DNA of 64,000 bases from Castanea sativa (Eukaryota > Streptophyta > Magnoliopsida > Fagales > Fagaceae): NCBI RefSeq assembly GCF_040712315.1, contig NC_134013.1:38141501-38205500 (forward strand). Direction: 5' to 3'. Under the pieces are notes generated by a model. The model did no database searches, was not told the origin of the DNA, and was given only the letters and a program-made list of their open reading frames with translations. Both the position numbers and the translations under genes were made by a program. Each line of letters opens with the position of its first letter. Position 1 is the first letter of the stretch. This document shows, piece by piece, positions 1 to 10,187 of this stretch.

Positions 1-114
1 CTCATGTTCCTTTCAAACTTGAATGGTATCAATTCTTCCCCCTCACCGACGGTTCAAGGGTTTGCGAAGAGGAAAGGTTCTTCCAAGGTGTGGAAGGAAA
101 AGGGCTCCAAGTGA
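1..114 (+). CDS. possible C-terminal tail of an upstream retroelement ORF
   Basis: Frame 1 is open from the window edge to a TGA at 112-114. It encodes a basic, Ser/Lys-rich tail containing GFAKRKGSSKVWKEKGSK. Given its place upstream of the element's 3' untranslated region, it may be the end of the element's main ORF. It is too short to assign to any domain, and chance is possible. Confidence 0.25.
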   Translation, partial: LMFLSNLNGINSSPSPTVQGFAKRKGSSKVWKEKGSK

Positions 115-1257
115 TCTAATCACTTTTTCTCTCTCCTCTTCTATTTTTGTTTTTGCATTACTTGTGTGTTTTGCTTTAATGTTTTGAGTCAATCTAGTTT
201 TTATGTATTGCTTTGTTTTGTCATGCATGTTTTTGGTTATTAGTTTTTTAGTTTTTAGTTATTTTGTTTTTAATTCAAAAATTAAAAAAAAATTTGAAAA
301 ATTCAGAAAAATACAAAACAGTGTGTGTTTGTGTACATCAGTTATTATGAACCTTAAAATGGCCTTTGAAACAGAGTTTTCTATACTTTGTATCTCTTAT
401 AGCTTAGATGAGCATTATTATGCACAAACTAAGCAAGTGAGCTTTGTGGCTCTTTGTTTGTGATGAGTAAGGTTAAGTGATCTCTTGTACTTAATGCTCG
501 TATCACTCTTTTTGACGGGAAAGACTAGAAAATCCTAAGAGAAAGGCATAAATAACCATCTCACCACTATTACCCGCCAATCATGAAATGACATCTGTAT
601 GCTTTGGAATAGCAAAAGTGCAATGTCAATGACATCTGTATGCTTCGGCATAGCAAAAGTGCAATGTCAAAAGCTTAACATAATTGGGTATTTCTTTTCT
701 CTCCTTTGTATACCCATGCATGGTTTACTTAATAAAAAAAAATATGCAAAGAAAATAAAATCAAAAAGAACAAAATGCTTTAAATATGATTGCAAGCGTG
801 TTTTCTAGGAGATGTGGGAGTTATAGGATGTACCTCAATAGTGATAGTCCCCATCAAACAGTTATGATTATGTGTGAGTTAAAGTGATTTTCTCATATCT
901 CAAATTGTCATAACATTGAGACACTTATGTAATCTTGCAATGTTTTTTACACACAACACGCAATATTCTTTACTACTCTTGATACATGTGCAGGTACAAT
1001 GTGATTTGGCCATCACAAGGTTTACATGTGTTAATGTATGCTCACTAAACTGTCTTAAATTAATTTTGAAATATAAAATTGGTTAGACTTGTTTAGTGTG
1101 TGTGTGTGTGTGTTTTTGGGAGCTAAATGCTTAACTCTATGTTGATTGAGAGATGTTTTGAGAGGTTAAAATGTTGGTTGGATCATTGGCTGAGTTGCAT
1201 GTTTGATTGCATTCATATCTGTGTTTTTCTACTCTTTGAAAAACTGTTTTTAAGCCA

Positions 1258-1535
1258 TCTCGATACCTTCTCGACACCTCTCGATACCTAGCTTATCTGT
1301 CGAGCTCTTCAATTGCATCTTATCGCAATCTCGACACCTCTCGATTGCTGGTGGATCGATCTAGAAACCTCCTGACCTCTCGATTGCTTCTTGATAACTT
1401 CTGGATTGATCGAGAAACCTCTTGTCCTCTCGACCGCTTATCAACACCTTATGGATCGATCGAGCTTCTTTTGTGTGTCCTTTTTGTATTCCTCAACACC
1501 TATCTCGACACCTCTCGCACCTTTATTTGTCGAGA
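1258..1535. repeat. TCGA-rich palindromic cluster in Sirevirus-like 3' region
   Basis: About 280 bases are dense in TCGA-centred motifs such as CTCGACACCTCTCGA and GGATCGATC, spaced 10-30 bases apart. A homologous cluster occurs at 55985-56250, and sparser CTCGACA/TCTATCGAG motifs occur inside the LTRs near 3915-4020, 52128-52230 and 60395-60495. The motifs are visible directly; a regulatory role is only inferred. Confidence 0.6.
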
Positions 1536-2059
1536 TTTACTGAGGATCTATAAATAGGTTCTGTGCGATCCGATCTTCATTTCTCTTGATCTCTCTCTCG
1601 ACAGCTTCGTTTTATCACCTCCCTTTTTCACTTTCTCTCACTCATATACTCTTCTCAAGGTTTCTTCAAGCTTTTTCTTCTCTTGGTAAGCCTCTTATCC
1701 TTCATTCTACATGCGTTTCATGTTTTGAACCTAATTTTTTGGGGTTTTTCAAAAGTGTTGAGTTTTTGTGAAAATTTGGGATGGGTTTTTGCCGAAATGA
1801 GTTTCAAATCTCATATATTGCATCTCATAAGCATAATAAATGTATTATCATGCATTTAGATGTGTGCAATTTGATTGTGTGCTTGTAGGATTGGATTGGG
1901 CAGAGCCCATGATGTCTTTTACATGGCATGTCACATGTTCATGCATTTTTCATGCATACGTTCTTTCCTTTCAATATACTTGCTATATTTGAACTGTGTT
2001 GGAACTTTTCTGAGTGTTTCCTTTGTCCCTCTCTCTCTCTTGTTTACGTTAGTGCGTCA

Positions 2060-3151
2060 ATGGCTCCAAAACGTAAGTTTGCTCTTGTCTAGAACCCTCT
2101 GCTTTCTAGGGCATCTTCGCCTTCTGATCCTACTCCCTCCTCTGTCAGGTTCCGTGATGAGAAAGCCCAAAAGGACTTCTCAGAGAACTTCTCTAAACGA
2201 GGTGTTCATTCGGAACGCCAAGTTGTTTTGTTGGATTTTGTCGACACTGACCTTCCCAATGTCATTCATAGACGGGAATGGGAGTCACTGTGTGACGTCC
2301 CGGTCACATGTCCTTCCGTGCTAATCCAGGAGTTCTACTCCAACATGCATGGAACTGATACTTCAGTACCTCTCTTTCATACTCGCATTCGAGGTACGCG
2401 AATTGTCGTCACACTGGAGTTGGTATCCGATGTGCTTTGTGTTTTGAGGGTTACGCATCTTGACTACCCCGGTTGTGAGCGTCAATTTACATCATGTCGA
2501 CCTTTTGCTAAAGGTCGTCTTTTCTTGAACATGGTGATGACTTTTGTGTTGTATCCTCTCTCTCACTACAACTCCATTACAGAGTCTCGTTCTCATTTTC
2601 TGTTGTCTCTTCTTGAGGATCTTTTCATAGACTTTCCTTCACATTTTATCATTTCTATCATAGATGTGTATAGGGATACAGCTACCTGTGATAAAATCAT
2701 CTTTCCTTCTGCTATCACGTGGATCTTACGCCACTTCTCTATTCCTTTTCCCTCATCTGACCATTTTTCCTTCATGTGTGCCATTGACTACGCTACCGTT
2801 AAATGGAGTGAGGAGCAGTTTCAAGTGAGGCAGTCCGGTTCGACAACTCCTCCCACTCCTTCGGATCCTTCTACCTCTGCTCCCTCTTCTTCAGCGGGAG
2901 GTGTGACTCTGGATGCGATCATGACGCAGCTTCAACACATGGATGCTCGCCTTGATACACTTTCTATGAAATTGTATCAGGTGAACACCCGTGTTGGCTG
3001 CATTGCTAGATGGCAGGCTCGCCTCGGTGGTTTTGTGGAGTCTCCCTCTCCTTCTCTCGAGGAATCTAAGACACCTGATGATGGTTCCAGCAATGATGAT
3101 GATGAGGATGGAGATGCTAGCTTTTCCAGTTCTGACAAGATGTCTACTTGA
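2060..3151 (+). pseudogene. extra retroelement ORF resembling the 'putative plant transposon protein' domain
   Basis: An ATG at 2060 opens a frame encoding MAPKRKFALV, followed by a TAG at 2090-2092; the same frame then stays open to the stop at 3149-3151, about 360 codons. The best undisturbed start is the ATG at 2228 (307 codons). The body is a globular region (about 2230-2830). It is followed by a Pro/Ser/Thr linker, a helix with heptad-like leucines (about 2910-3000) and an acidic Asp/Ser-rich tail. It resembles ORFs that plant pipelines label 'putative plant transposon protein domain', carried as an extra ORF between pol and the 3' LTR. Function is unknown. The early nonsense codon means it is probably dead. 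The related copy at 51956-57913 lacks this ORF. Confidence 0.6.
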
Positions 3152-3177
3152 CACACTTACCCTTTATCACTCGTGAC

Positions 3178-3253
3178 AAAAAGGGGGAGTAGTTTTGGAT
3201 ATGAGAGTAGTCATTCTTAGGGGGAGAGTTAGGAGATTTTTGTTGGGGGAGAG
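3178..3253 (+). promoter_or_regulatory. repeated polypurine-tract motifs
   Basis: Purine tracts of the form AGGGGGAG occur at 3178-3190, 3219-3226 and 3245-3253, ahead of the terminal tract at 3701-3710. Multiple polypurine tracts upstream of the 3' LTR are a documented feature of Sireviruses and support the lineage call. Confidence 0.6.
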
Positions 3254-3700
3254 TTTTTTTTTTAGGGATGTAGTAAGGATTACATGTATCTTTTCTTTTC
3301 TTTCTTGTTAGAGATACACTGTTCTTGTACCTAGGTCTTGTGACCATTTTTTACATACATGATGTTAATCAAGTGGTATATATATATGATGATGTATGTT
3401 TTATTCACCTACCTCTACATGTGTTGTTTCTTTTCTTTCTTTTTACACTTGTTTCTTTATTTTGTATACAATCTATTATTTCTGCTTCACACAAAGATGC
3501 CTTGATGGGTTTTGTTTAAAGTATTTCAGAAATACAGGTTGTCAAAGTGTTCCTTGCCATGAACTCTCTTCTTGCAAAGTTTTTCATGAGTTTATGTTAG
3601 GATAGATTTTATTGTATATCAACAAGTGAGTATGAGTTGAGTGTTTTATGACTTCTCTCATATATTCATTTGTTTGTTGTGGTTTTGTCACGGATTGCCA

Positions 3701-3710
3701 AAGGGGGAGA
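3701..3710 (+). promoter_or_regulatory. polypurine tract at LTR boundary
   Basis: AAGGGGGAGA lies one base before the LTR start TGTTAGGAC at 3712. This is the expected plus-strand primer position for reverse transcription. Confidence 0.8.
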
Positions 3711-3711
3711 T

Positions 3712-4708
3712 TGTTAGGACATATGTGGTTCACTTGATAAGAACATATGTCATTCTTTTATGTAATTGGCTAATCCTTTGACAAAACGCACTTTACTTGT
3801 AATTGGGTAGATCTAGGATGTTTTTGATACTTCAAGAAACAAGGTTGCAAGATCAAGTGTTAAAGCCATGCAAGTTTGTCCAAGAAACAAGCTGAGAAGT
3901 GCTCTTCATTAAAGCTCGACAGCTGGCTCGATCGCTGCATCTATCGAGCTTTAAAAAGCTGTTCCAACCCATGGCTCGACAGCTGCTCGATAGCACCTCG
4001 ACACCTCTAGCTGTCGAGATTTAAGAAAAATATTTTTTAGTACTGTTTTATTCTAATCCATGGACATGCCTTTGGGCCTTCTTTTCTTATAACCCTAGAT
4101 ATATAAAAGGATTATTTTAAGAGCCGTCAAAGTAAGCACAAGTTGCACAAGCATTGAGAAAAGTCTTTTCAAGCAATTTGTGGCCGGAGACAAAGTTTGC
4201 CCCAGTTCATCTCTTTGTGAAGAAGCTACTGTGTCTTTGCACTGCAAGGTTTTGTAACCAAGCATCTTCTTGTTCTTCATTGTGAGGATGAACTGAAGAA
4301 CTTTGCAGCCAACATCTTTCTCAAGTTGGTGATTGAAGTCACGTACTGGGAGCCGTGCATTGAAAATGAGTGATTGTCACTACAGAACAAGTCCAATTGG
4401 GTATTGGGGTAAGGGTTCAATTGTAGGTTGGTATAAGGTATTGGGATTCCTTTACTTGTAACCGCTTGTTGTGATAATATTGGATTCTCGGGAGTGGTGA
4501 GCTTAAAATCACCCGGTGGGGTTTTTTGCCTGGAAGGTTTTCTCTATTCGTAAACAAATCACCGTGTCAATTTATTTTCCGCTCCACTTTAGTTTATTGG
4601 TGATTTGTTTGTGGTACCACGCGTTTGCATGCTAATTTGATTAATTAATAAACTTGGCTAATTAATCAATTAATTCATTACAAGGGTTCGATACGTTTTG
4701 GCCTATCA
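3712..4708 (+). repeat. Sirevirus-like LTR shared by left and right internal sequences
   Basis: The 997-bp LTR starts TGTTAGGACATATG and ends CCTATCA. A PPT sits on its left and a PBS on its right, so it is both the 3' LTR of the left sequence and the 5' LTR of the right gag. It aligns with the LTRs at 51956-52944, 56968-57913 and the solo LTR 60203-61196. A TATA-like ATATATAAAAGG is near 4089. No TSD can be tested here. Confidence 0.85.
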
Positions 4709-4710
4709 AG

Positions 4711-4722
4711 TGGTATCAGAGC
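4711..4722 (+). promoter_or_regulatory. primer-binding site for initiator tRNA-Met
   Basis: TGGTATCAGAGC lies two bases after the LTR end. It is the standard Copia PBS complementary to the 3' end of initiator tRNA-Met. Confidence 0.9.
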
Positions 4723-4778
4723 GGGCACACTCTGATTAGGATTTAATCCTTGTGTGTGATCCATTGACCCCTATTGTC

Positions 4779-5687
4779 ATGGATAGAGGACAATCTCTTA
4801 TTATCCCTCCTTTATTTGATAGGACTAACTATGCATACTGGAAAGTACGCATGAGAGCTTTTTTACAGTCTCTAGATGAGAAGGTGTGGCAAGCTGTAGA
4901 GATTGGCTAGACCAAGCCAAAGGAAGCGCCGGCCAATTGGGATGAGGCAAAGATCAAGGCAGCAAACTTCAGTAGCAGGGCATTGAATGCTTTGTTCAGT
5001 GCAGTCAAAAATGAGGAATTCAAGAAGATATCCTCCACTGAAACTGAAAAAGAATCATGGACCATCCTCCAGACAACCTATGAGGGAACAAAGGCTGTCA
5101 AGGACTTAAAGCTTCAGAGACTCACTACTAGCTTCGAAGAGATAAAAATGGAGGACGATGAGTCATTTGATGAGTTCTATGCAAAACTCAAAGAAATAGT
5201 GAACTTTGCCTTTAACCTTGGAGAAACTATCCCAGAACCCAAGATTGTGAGAAAAGTGCTCAGATCTCTCCCGAAAGATTCCATGCAAAGATCACTACGA
5301 TTGAGGAATCAAAGGATATTGACAAAATTCATTTGACAGAGCTGGTTAGAAATCTATAGACCTATGAGTTAGGTTTGTCTAGAATCGGAAAGACTAGCAA
5401 GAGCAAGAATATGGCATTGAAGGCCAAGAGCAATGAGACAGAAGAGTCTTCAAATGATGAAGATTCTAAGATGAAGTCCTACATCATCAGGCAATTCAAA
5501 AAGTTCATGAAGAATGCCAATGGGAAAGGCTTCAACAAGGATCGTAGGTAATCCAGTTCTTCTTAGTTCGAAGGTCAAGACAAAGGGAAGAAGGATGCAA
5601 GGGATGGCGGTCAGTACATTGTTCTTACAAGACCTAAGTGCTTTGGGTGTCAAGGCTTCAGACACATGAAACAGGAATGCCCAACAT
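4779..5687 (+). pseudogene. degenerate Sirevirus-like gag
   Basis: The ATG at 4779 gives MDRGQSLIIPPLFDRTNYAY, closely matching the intact gag at 53013-54665. The frame is broken by TAG near 4908, where the related gag has Trp. It reopens (4983-5336, UBN2-like gag helices), frameshifts near 5275 and then carries further stops. A CCHC zinc knuckle, CFGCQGFRHMKQEC, is near 5640-5682. Homology stops at about 5689, where the sequence joins the end of an unrelated minus-strand LTR, so the C-terminal half and all of pol are deleted. It is not expected to make a capsid protein. Confidence 0.85.
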
Positions 5688-5689
5688 AG

Positions 5690-6420
5690 AGCATGCGCAC
5701 ACATATATGCCCAAAAACACAATTTCAAAACAACAAAAAAAACAACAATTTAACAAACTTTAGCATACTTCTAATACAAAACTAAACAACCTAAACTAAC
5801 AACAAAGATATCAAAGATAAAGAAAACAAAATCTATTCCTAAACATGCATTGGATCTAACAACAAACAAGAGCAACACTTAACACATCAAAGCATTTTCG
5901 TCAATATATACAACCATTCAACTCTCCAATCAAAATATGGTAAGACGCAACAAATCAAAACCAAACAAAACAAAACATATTTCTAAACATGTATAACATA
6001 TTATTCAACTAATAACAACAAGAACACAAGTTATAAAAGATTTAAATCAAGGAAAAGTCATGAAGAAAGACTCACCTTGCTTATGGAACACAAATTGGTG
6101 GATATTTTAACCAACCACTCAGTGCCAACACAACAAGATCGAATGATAATAAAGGGAATCAAATATATCAATAGCCCATTAGTAATCAAAACTCAAAAAT
6201 AAAAAGATGTTCTTGAAAATATTGTTTGAAAAAGGTTTTGAAAATAGATTAGAAAATAGTTTCTGCCCTAAAGAGTAATAGAGAGAGGTTTTGAAAAGCC
6301 AAAAAATGAGCTTGGTGGCTATGTGCAGAAGATGCAGAGAAAAGAAAGAGTTTTTGGAAGAGTTTAGGTAAAAAAATCCATTCTCTCTAGCTAATGTTTG
6401 AGTTTGGAGGCTTAAGGTTG
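5690..6420 (-). repeat. left part of a split minus-strand Gypsy-type LTR
   Basis: Read on the minus strand, this continues the LTR that begins TGTAAACACCTCATTTTGTA at 27125 and is interrupted by the Tat-like element. The join is supported by the GGTTG duplication at 6416-6420 and 26593-26597. The end near 5690 (minus strand GGGCATATATGTGTGCGCATG) resembles the LTR near 61420-61440. The LTR is truncated at the junction with the gag fragment. No gene was seen in this 730-base stretch. Confidence 0.6.
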
Positions 6421-6970
6421 TGACAGTGGATTAAATTAAGTTTAATTCGTCCATAATGGTCGTCCATGACGAGGCTACGTCCAGACTGTTTGCAAAGAAG
6501 GAACCTCATCTAAAGCATCACAGATATGGATAGGATCCGTCCATAGGTGTCATAATCGTCCAAAGTGATCTAGTCGTCCATAACACTCAAAGACATGGAT
6601 GACCAAATAACACTTAGTAAATTTTGAAGGATTTTTCTACAAAATCTATGCAATCAGACCATGATTTGTCATTCTAGAATGTGGGGAGGATTCCTCGAAA
6701 TCTATTCCATTTTCTCCTTTAACTCCACACATCTCCTATGATGATAGTAGACCCACTCCTAACTCTCTATAGAAGGACTAAATCTCATTCAACCAAGGTA
6801 AGTTCTACTACTCACTAATTGACCATCTCTAGAGAGAAAATTGACTTAATCGTTAGAGGGTCCTTGGCTGGTTCACACCGGTCACCCTTGACAGTCTTTT
6901 TTTCTCTTCAAGTCATTAAGCCATCACCGTAGCCCGGAGCATTCAGCCTACTGATTCTCGTGCATCATCA
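6421..6970 (+). repeat. 5' LTR of Tat-like Gypsy element
   Basis: The 550-bp LTR runs from TGACAGTGGATT to CATCATCA and aligns along its length with 26044-26592. The TATA box is decayed (TATAGAAG at 6768-6775, where the 3' LTR has TATAAAAG). A run resembling a splice donor (AACCAAGGTAAGTTC) follows it in both LTRs. Confidence 0.9.
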
Positions 6971-6971
6971 G

Positions 6972-6989
6972 TTGGCACCGTATGTAGGA
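6972..6989 (+). promoter_or_regulatory. Gypsy primer-binding site
   Basis: TTGGCACCGTATGTAGGA directly follows the 5' LTR. It resembles the common plant Gypsy sequence TTGGCGCCGTCTGTGGGA, with CpG-to-CpA type changes consistent with methylation decay. Confidence 0.7.
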
Positions 6990-7154
6990 AGAGTGGGCAA
7001 AGTTTTCTAAGTGTTAACTACCTTGCTTTCCAAGACAATAAGGCTACATGGTTTGGACTAGATCAATGGCCACGAGTCTAGAACACCAGTAGAGTGGAAA
7101 TGCCTTTAGTCACCTAAATTGTGCACCAGCACTAGCACCGCCGTCCGTCCAGCC

Positions 7155-7887
7155 AACTATAGTCCATGGCAGCTGCAATGGCAAACTTGATGCAACAAAA
7201 CCAAAAGCTCACCAGAGAAGTTAAGAGACAATGTCGACAATGACGTGACGAAGAACACAGGCAAAATTCAGAGAATGAAGGGTGGAGAATGGTGTTGAAG
7301 GAGGAGATTAGTCCAGAGGTACCATCACTCGGAGGGTGCCACACTTGGAGAAAGAAATGGACCAGATGAAGAAAGCCATGGAGGAGATGAAGGACTCCAT
7401 AAGGAGAGCAAACCATGTGGATGATCTCGTCCAAGAAAAAGAAGTAGGCTGAACGAGTGGAAGCTAGTTAATTACACCATCTAGAATAAAGCCCACGTAT
7501 AAATAATGCCAAGACGGGAGAAAAAAGAGATTGAGATGGTAGGAAGGCAGGATTGTCCTCAAGACAATATTCCAACAACACACCCTTGAATACCCTACTT
7601 GACCAAGTGTTGATGCAAATCAAAGACGACCCACCCTTGACATGGCCAGAGAAGATGAAAGGAGATCCCAGAAAATGAAACAAAAGTAAGTATTATCGTT
7701 TCCACTGAGATCATGGACACGACACGAACTAGTGTTACAACTTGAAGCAGCAAATTGAAGTTCTCGTTAAGTAGGGAAAGTTGAAGAATTTCCTTGGACG
7801 AGACCACAAGGACCAAAGGCAACCATTGAAAGGTAAAACAAAAGAACCAATGCATCAGCCACTTAGAGAAATAAAGGTCTAGTAGAA
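7155..7887 (+). pseudogene. gag remnant of Tat-like element, centre deleted
   Basis: Short stretches recall the Gypsy gag N-terminus, with a Gln/Arg-rich coiled-coil region (ANLMQQNQKLTREVKRQ near 7170-7225) and a Met/Glu/Lys-rich helix near 7350-7420. They are followed directly by the gag C-terminus with a zinc-binding-like block, HDHGHDTN.CYNLKQQIE, near 7705-7760. The central Retrotrans_gag capsid domain is missing, and frameshifts and stops break the rest. Confidence 0.6.
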
Positions 7888-8640
7888 ATGTCAACCGGGA
7901 GCTCATCCAAAGCCAAGAAGAATTATCTGCAGGTAGTTCAGAATGTTCAACTCACTGGCCACACACCTAGGATGTCTAGAGTAGACGAGCCTGCTATTAC
8001 TTTCACGGACGAAGATGTGAGGAGACTACATCATCCTCATGACAAGGCAATTGTTGTCACTTTGACGATTGCAAACTACTCAACAAGAAGAGTGTTAGTG
8101 GATAATGGGAGTTCAGCAAATATCCTCTACTATCCGGCCTTCCAGAAAATTAGGATTAACAAGGAATTACTTCCTCCAGTGAATGTGCCTTTGATTGGGC
8201 TCAAAGGAATGAAAATTCTACCAGTAGGCACCATCTCTTTGCTAGTCGTGGTTGGCAAAGAGTTGGAAGGCTGCAGCGTCCACTTATCAATTTTCCATTA
8301 AATTCCCAATGTAATATGGCATTGGAGAAGTACAAGTAGACTAGTTAGCAACTAAAGAGTGTTACTTAGCTATGTTAGCGATGGACGAGCAGATGCAGAC
8401 AATGAACATTGAAGAAAGAAGAACATTTGTTGAACCGATTGAAGCATTGGAAGATGGTCCTCTAGACAAGTCCAACCCAGAGAAATTTACTAGAATAGAA
8501 TAAGCATGGAAAAGATAAAGCAAGATCTGGTCCAAATCCTCAAGAAGAGCATGGACGTTTTTGCTTGAAGCCACGAAGACATGCTTGAGATTGACCCAAG
8601 TATGATTATTCATCATCTAGATTTGTCCCCATCTGATAAG
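7888..8640 (+). pseudogene. Gypsy aspartic protease region
   Basis: A frame open from 7888 to 8301 contains RRVLVDNGSSANILYY. This is the plant Tat/Gypsy form of the retropepsin active site, with D-N-G replacing the usual D-S/T-G. The frame then breaks; 8370-8640 holds the linker to RT, including AMDEQMQTMNIEERR. It follows the gag remnant and precedes RT, as in Gypsy polyproteins. The open part is 137 codons. It is part of a dead polyprotein. Confidence 0.8.
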
Positions 8641-9875
8641 CCCATACGTCAAAAAAGGAGAGTGTTTTCCCCAGAATGAGACAATGCCATTAAAGAAGAA
8701 CTCCAGAAGTTGGTAACAACATAGTTCATCCGTGAAGTCTACTACCCCAATTGGCTAGCTAATGTAGTAATAGTCAAAAAAGTTTATGTAAATGGAGGAT
8801 GTGTGTGGAATTTACAGATTTGTACAAGGCATGCCCCTAAGATAGTTATCCCCTTCCACACATAGACCAGCTGGTAGACTCAATAGCTGGACACCAATTA
8901 CTGAGTTTCATGGACGCATTCTCAAGGTACAATCATATCAAGATGGACAAGGCAGACCAAGAAAAAACACCCTTCATCACAAGCAAAGGTTTCTTTTGCC
9001 ACAAAGTAATGTCTTTTGGTTTGAAAAATGTAGGAGCCACTTATCAAAGGCTAGTCAACCATATGTTCCATTTGCAAATTAGGTAAAATGTTGAAGTGTA
9101 CATGGATGACATGCTAGTCAAAAGTACAAAAGAGACACAACATTTGGATGACTTGCAGGAGAAGTTAAATGCAAGCAAGTGCACCTTTGGAGTTTCATCA
9201 GGAAAGTTCCTTGGTTTCATGGTATCACAAAGGGGAATTGAAGCAAATCTTCATAAGATCCAAGCAATATTAAGCATGAAACTACCAAAGAATGTCAAAG
9301 AAGTACAAAGTCTCGTCGGACGAGTGGCAACCCTCAACAAGTTCATCTCAAAAGCTACCAACAATTGTTTACCATTTTTCAAAGTGTTAAAGAAAGCATT
9401 TAAATGGACGGATGAGTGTCAACGGGTATTTGAAGACCTTAAGGCTTATCTCACTTCAACTCCTTTGTTGAGCCCATCCAAACCAAGTGAAGAACTATAC
9501 TTCTACCTCGTAGTTTCTCCTCATGCAGTTAGCTCATCCTTAATCAGAGAAGAAGGAAAGACACAAAAGCCCGTCTACTACACCAGCAAGGCTTTGAAAG
9601 GAGTGGAAGGACGATATCCTCCAATAGAGAAGTTAGCCTTTTGGTTAGTAACAGTGGCAAGAAAGCTCAGACCATACTTCTGAGCTCACGTAATTAATGT
9701 CTTAATAGATCATCCACTCAAAAATGCCATGAACAAGCTAGAAGTGGCTAGACGATTGATTCAATAGGCAGTTGAACTTAGTGAGTTTGACATAGAATAT
9801 CGACTAAGGGAAGCAATAAAAACCCAAACCCTTGCAGACTTCATTGCAGAATTCACTCCTGCCCATGACCAGTAG
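8641..9875 (+). pseudogene. Gypsy reverse transcriptase and RNase H
   Basis: The region begins with RQKRRVFSPE and has the FIREVYYPNWLANVV block near 8730-8765. The polymerase motif appears as VEVYMDDMLVKS near 9093-9128, with both catalytic aspartates kept. An open frame from 9096 to 9683 covers the RT thumb and the RNase H beginning (KFLGFMVSQRGIEAN, then TQKPVYYTSKALKGVEGRYP), and the pattern continues to about 9870 (LADFIAEFTPAHDQ). Stops and frameshifts occur in the 5' half (for example near 8677, 8723 and 9082). Domain order and motifs are clearly Ty3-Gypsy. Confidence 0.9.
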
Positions 9876-9879
9876 AGTA

Positions 9880-10187
9880 GAAACCATGGGGCAAAAGCAT
9901 GGGTCATCCATGTGGATGGTTCATCCACAAAGCATGCTGGAGGAATTGGAGTATTATTGCAATCACCTAAAGAGGATCATCTAGAGTATGCCATTCGTCT
10001 ATAGTTTCCCACAACCTACAATGAAGCTGAGTATGAAGCTTTTATTAAGGGCTTAGATTTGGCTAAGGCATTTGGAGCTGAATCACTGGTTGGTCAAGCA
10101 AATGGAACATGCGAAGCTAAGGACGAATGGATAAAAAGATACTTAAGCAAAGTTAGGGAATGCATCAAGGGCTTCACAATGGCAAAG
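9880..10187 (+). pseudogene. second (archaeal-type) RNase H of Tat lineage, interrupted
   Basis: Downstream of the pol RNase H comes another RNase H fold: AWVIHVDGSSTKHAGGIGVLL (first catalytic Asp) and TYNEAEYEAF (catalytic Glu). The block expected to hold the next Asp appears shortened around GAESLVGQANG. A duplicated RNase H in this position marks plant Tat elements. The domain is cut by the Copia solo LTR at 10188, whose TSD CAAAG flanks it, and pol resumes at 11607. Confidence 0.8.

Larger units (their letters stand above)
1..3711 (+). mobile_element. 3' internal part of a Sirevirus-like Copia element
   Basis: This stretch runs into the LTR at 3712 and matches, block by block, the 3' internal region of the element at 51956-57913. 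Positions 300-1130 match about 55050-55850, and 3180-3711 match about 56430-56967. Between these blocks it carries an extra ORF (2060-3151) that the other copy lacks. Several AGGGGGAG tracts precede the LTR, a Sirevirus trait. Its 5' LTR, gag and pol lie outside the window or are lost. From 115 to 2059 no coding gene is seen; this part is AT-rich with a TCGA-rich cluster at 1258-1530. Assignment to Copia/Sirevirus rests on the LTR, the PBS and the gag of the related copy. Confidence 0.75.

Noticed and set aside
1875..2324. 149-codon ORF in another frame upstream of and overlapping the extra ORF
   Set aside because: Its frame is a shadow; the 2060 frame carries the long continuous protein.
4711..4722. 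TGGTATCAGAGC motifs considered as tRNA gene fragments
   Set aside because: They are only 12 bases and sit at LTR ends as primer-binding sites; no tRNA cloverleaf is present.
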